64,000 nt of DNA, taken from the NCBI RefSeq assembly GCF_002968015.1, contig NZ_PUIP01000004.1:62001-126000 (forward strand). Reading direction: 5' to 3'. Below, piece after piece: positions 63,284-64,000 of this stretch. A program made the translations under genes and the position numbers. This DNA comes from Massilia phosphatilytica (GTDB lineage Bacteria; Pseudomonadota; Gammaproteobacteria; Burkholderiales; Burkholderiaceae_D). Below the pieces are notes generated by a model that searched no databases, was not told the DNA's origin, and saw only the letters and a list, made by a program, of their open reading frames with translations. The first letter of the stretch is position 1. Each line of letters starts with the position of its first letter.

Positions 63284-64000
63284 CGGCGTCTGCGCCGCGT
63301 GGTACACGCGCTGCGTGGCCGCCTTGAAGTCTTCCGGCTTCGCCTTCGGGATCGTGACGAACGTCTGCGGGTTCAGGTCGACGAGCGGGAACCAGGAACT
63401 CTGCACCTGCACCATGATGCGGTGGCCGCGGCGGAACGTGTGGTTCACGTCGCCCAGGTGGTAGCTGATCGCCTCGACCTTGCCCGGTACGAACGGTTCC
63501 GGATGCTCGAACCCGTTGCGGAACTTGCCGCGTAGCGGATTCCCGCGCACGAGCTGCTGGTAGCCGGCCATGGTGCCGCGCGGCGGCGCCACGTCGCTGC
63601 CGCGTGCCGGCTGCTCGCCGTTCGGGTATTCGGCCGGGTAGACGTCGATCAGCTTCACGACCCAGTCCGAATCCGTGCCGGTGGTCGAGACGAACAGTCT
63701 CGGCGTGACGGGGCCGGCGACCGTGACGTCGTCCTCGAGCACCTCGCTCTGGTACACGAGGACGTCCGGGCGCGTGGCGGCGAAGCGCTGGTCCGACACC
63801 ATGTATTCCTGCGGCACCGACGTGGCCGGGTAGCCGATGTACGGCACGGGCTTGTTCGGATCGGACACGTACTCGTCGTAGCCTGCGTTCGCGCCAGGCT
63901 GCTGCCATGCCAGCGTGCCGTTCGGGCCGAAATACAGGGTGCGCGCCTTCGCCTGCACCGGAGGCCAGGCCGTGTAGCGGCGCCACACGTTGGAGCCGGT
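63248..64000 (-). CDS. CocE/NonD-type hydrolase, C-terminal part
   Basis: The 5' end lies beyond the right edge; 251 codons are visible and stay open to 64000. The visible part is the C-terminal X-Pro beta-sandwich domain (GPVTPRLFVSTTGTDSDWVVKLIDVYP, then HTFRRGHRIMVQVQSSWFP). This domain occurs in X-Pro dipeptidyl peptidases, alpha-amino-acid ester hydrolases and cocaine esterase. The catalytic Ser and most of the barrel are not in the window, so activity cannot be judged. Confidence 0.85.
   Translation of the reverse strand, partial: TGSNVWRRYTAWPPVQAKARTLYFGPNGTLAWQQPGANAGYDEYVSDPNKPVPYIGYPATSVPQEYMVSDQRFAATRPDVLVYQSEVLEDDVTVAGPVTPRLFVSTTGTDSDWVVKLIDVYPAEYPNGEQPARGSDVAPPRGTMAGYQQLVRGNPLRGKFRNGFEHPEPFVPGKVEAISYHLGDVNHTFRRGHRIMVQVQSSWFPLVDLNPQTFVTIPKAKPEDFKAATQRVYHAAQTPSGLQLLVLPAH

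Noticed and set aside
1..64000. CRISPR arrays, tRNA or rRNA genes, transposases, phage genes
   Set aside because: I looked for regularly spaced repeats, cloverleaf patterns and transposase or integrase motifs and found none; the region reads as a stable chromosomal segment.

Overview
The window is GC-rich DNA with densely packed genes, G/C-rich third codon positions and no rRNA, tRNA, IS element or CRISPR array that I could find. Several large TonB-dependent receptors without SusD partners, many secreted carbohydrate-active enzymes, a caa3-type oxidase and a c-di-GMP signalling block suggest a plant-polysaccharide-degrading Gram-negative proteobacterium. An Oxalobacteraceae genus such as Massilia or Duganella fits best, but this is inferred from style of gene content, not from a marker gene.

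Region 1 (1 to about 20,850) is a uronate-rich hemicellulose/pectin locus. It holds two rhamnogalacturonan acetylesterase-like SGNH esterases, two TonB-dependent receptors, a GH35/GH42-like enzyme with a C-terminal CBM35/6-like module, a GH115 alpha-glucuronidase, a GH43 enzyme, D-glucarate dehydratase (gudD) and a 2,5-dioxovalerate (alpha-ketoglutarate semialdehyde) dehydrogenase. The last two belong to the oxidative uronate route ending in 2-oxoglutarate. Uronate dehydrogenase and 5-keto-4-deoxyglucarate dehydratase are not in the window. Two paralogous, overlapping FCD-type GntR regulators sit in the middle. A near-palindromic box with core ACTAA-N4-TTA occurs six times, always just upstream of genes of this locus. 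A second box, AATTGGTCCAACC-like, lies before one receptor and before the regulator pair.

Region 2 (about 20,970 to 43,350) is a xyloglucan utilisation locus. Gene order is a receptor on the minus strand, then on the plus strand an unrecognised secreted TIM-barrel-like protein, GH74 xyloglucanase, GH95 alpha-fucosidase, a second receptor paralogous to the first, GH35 beta-galactosidase, GH31 alpha-xylosidase with a PA14 insert, GH26 and a CE2-like deacetylase, with a GH9 endoglucanase on the minus strand. The GH95/receptor/GH35/GH31 core resembles the known Cellvibrio xyloglucan locus. The backbone would be cut outside or in the envelope by GH74/GH9, imported by the receptor, and trimmed in the periplasm by the exo-enzymes. 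A LacI-type palindrome sharing the 11-mer AATCGATTTCA occurs before the unknown protein, at the 5' end of GH95, before GH9, and before a c-di-GMP phosphodiesterase gene at 58,965.

Region 3 (43,459 to 64,000) is more ordinary: an alpha/beta hydrolase, a polysaccharide deacetylase, a seven-gene caa3 oxidase operon preceded by a perfect 13-bp inverted repeat, a GNAT acetyltransferase, a TauD-like dioxygenase with an SsuA/TauA-type ABC importer, a DUF5710 protein, an M20 amidohydrolase, three c-di-GMP proteins, and the C-terminal part of a CocE/X-Pro hydrolase running off the right edge.
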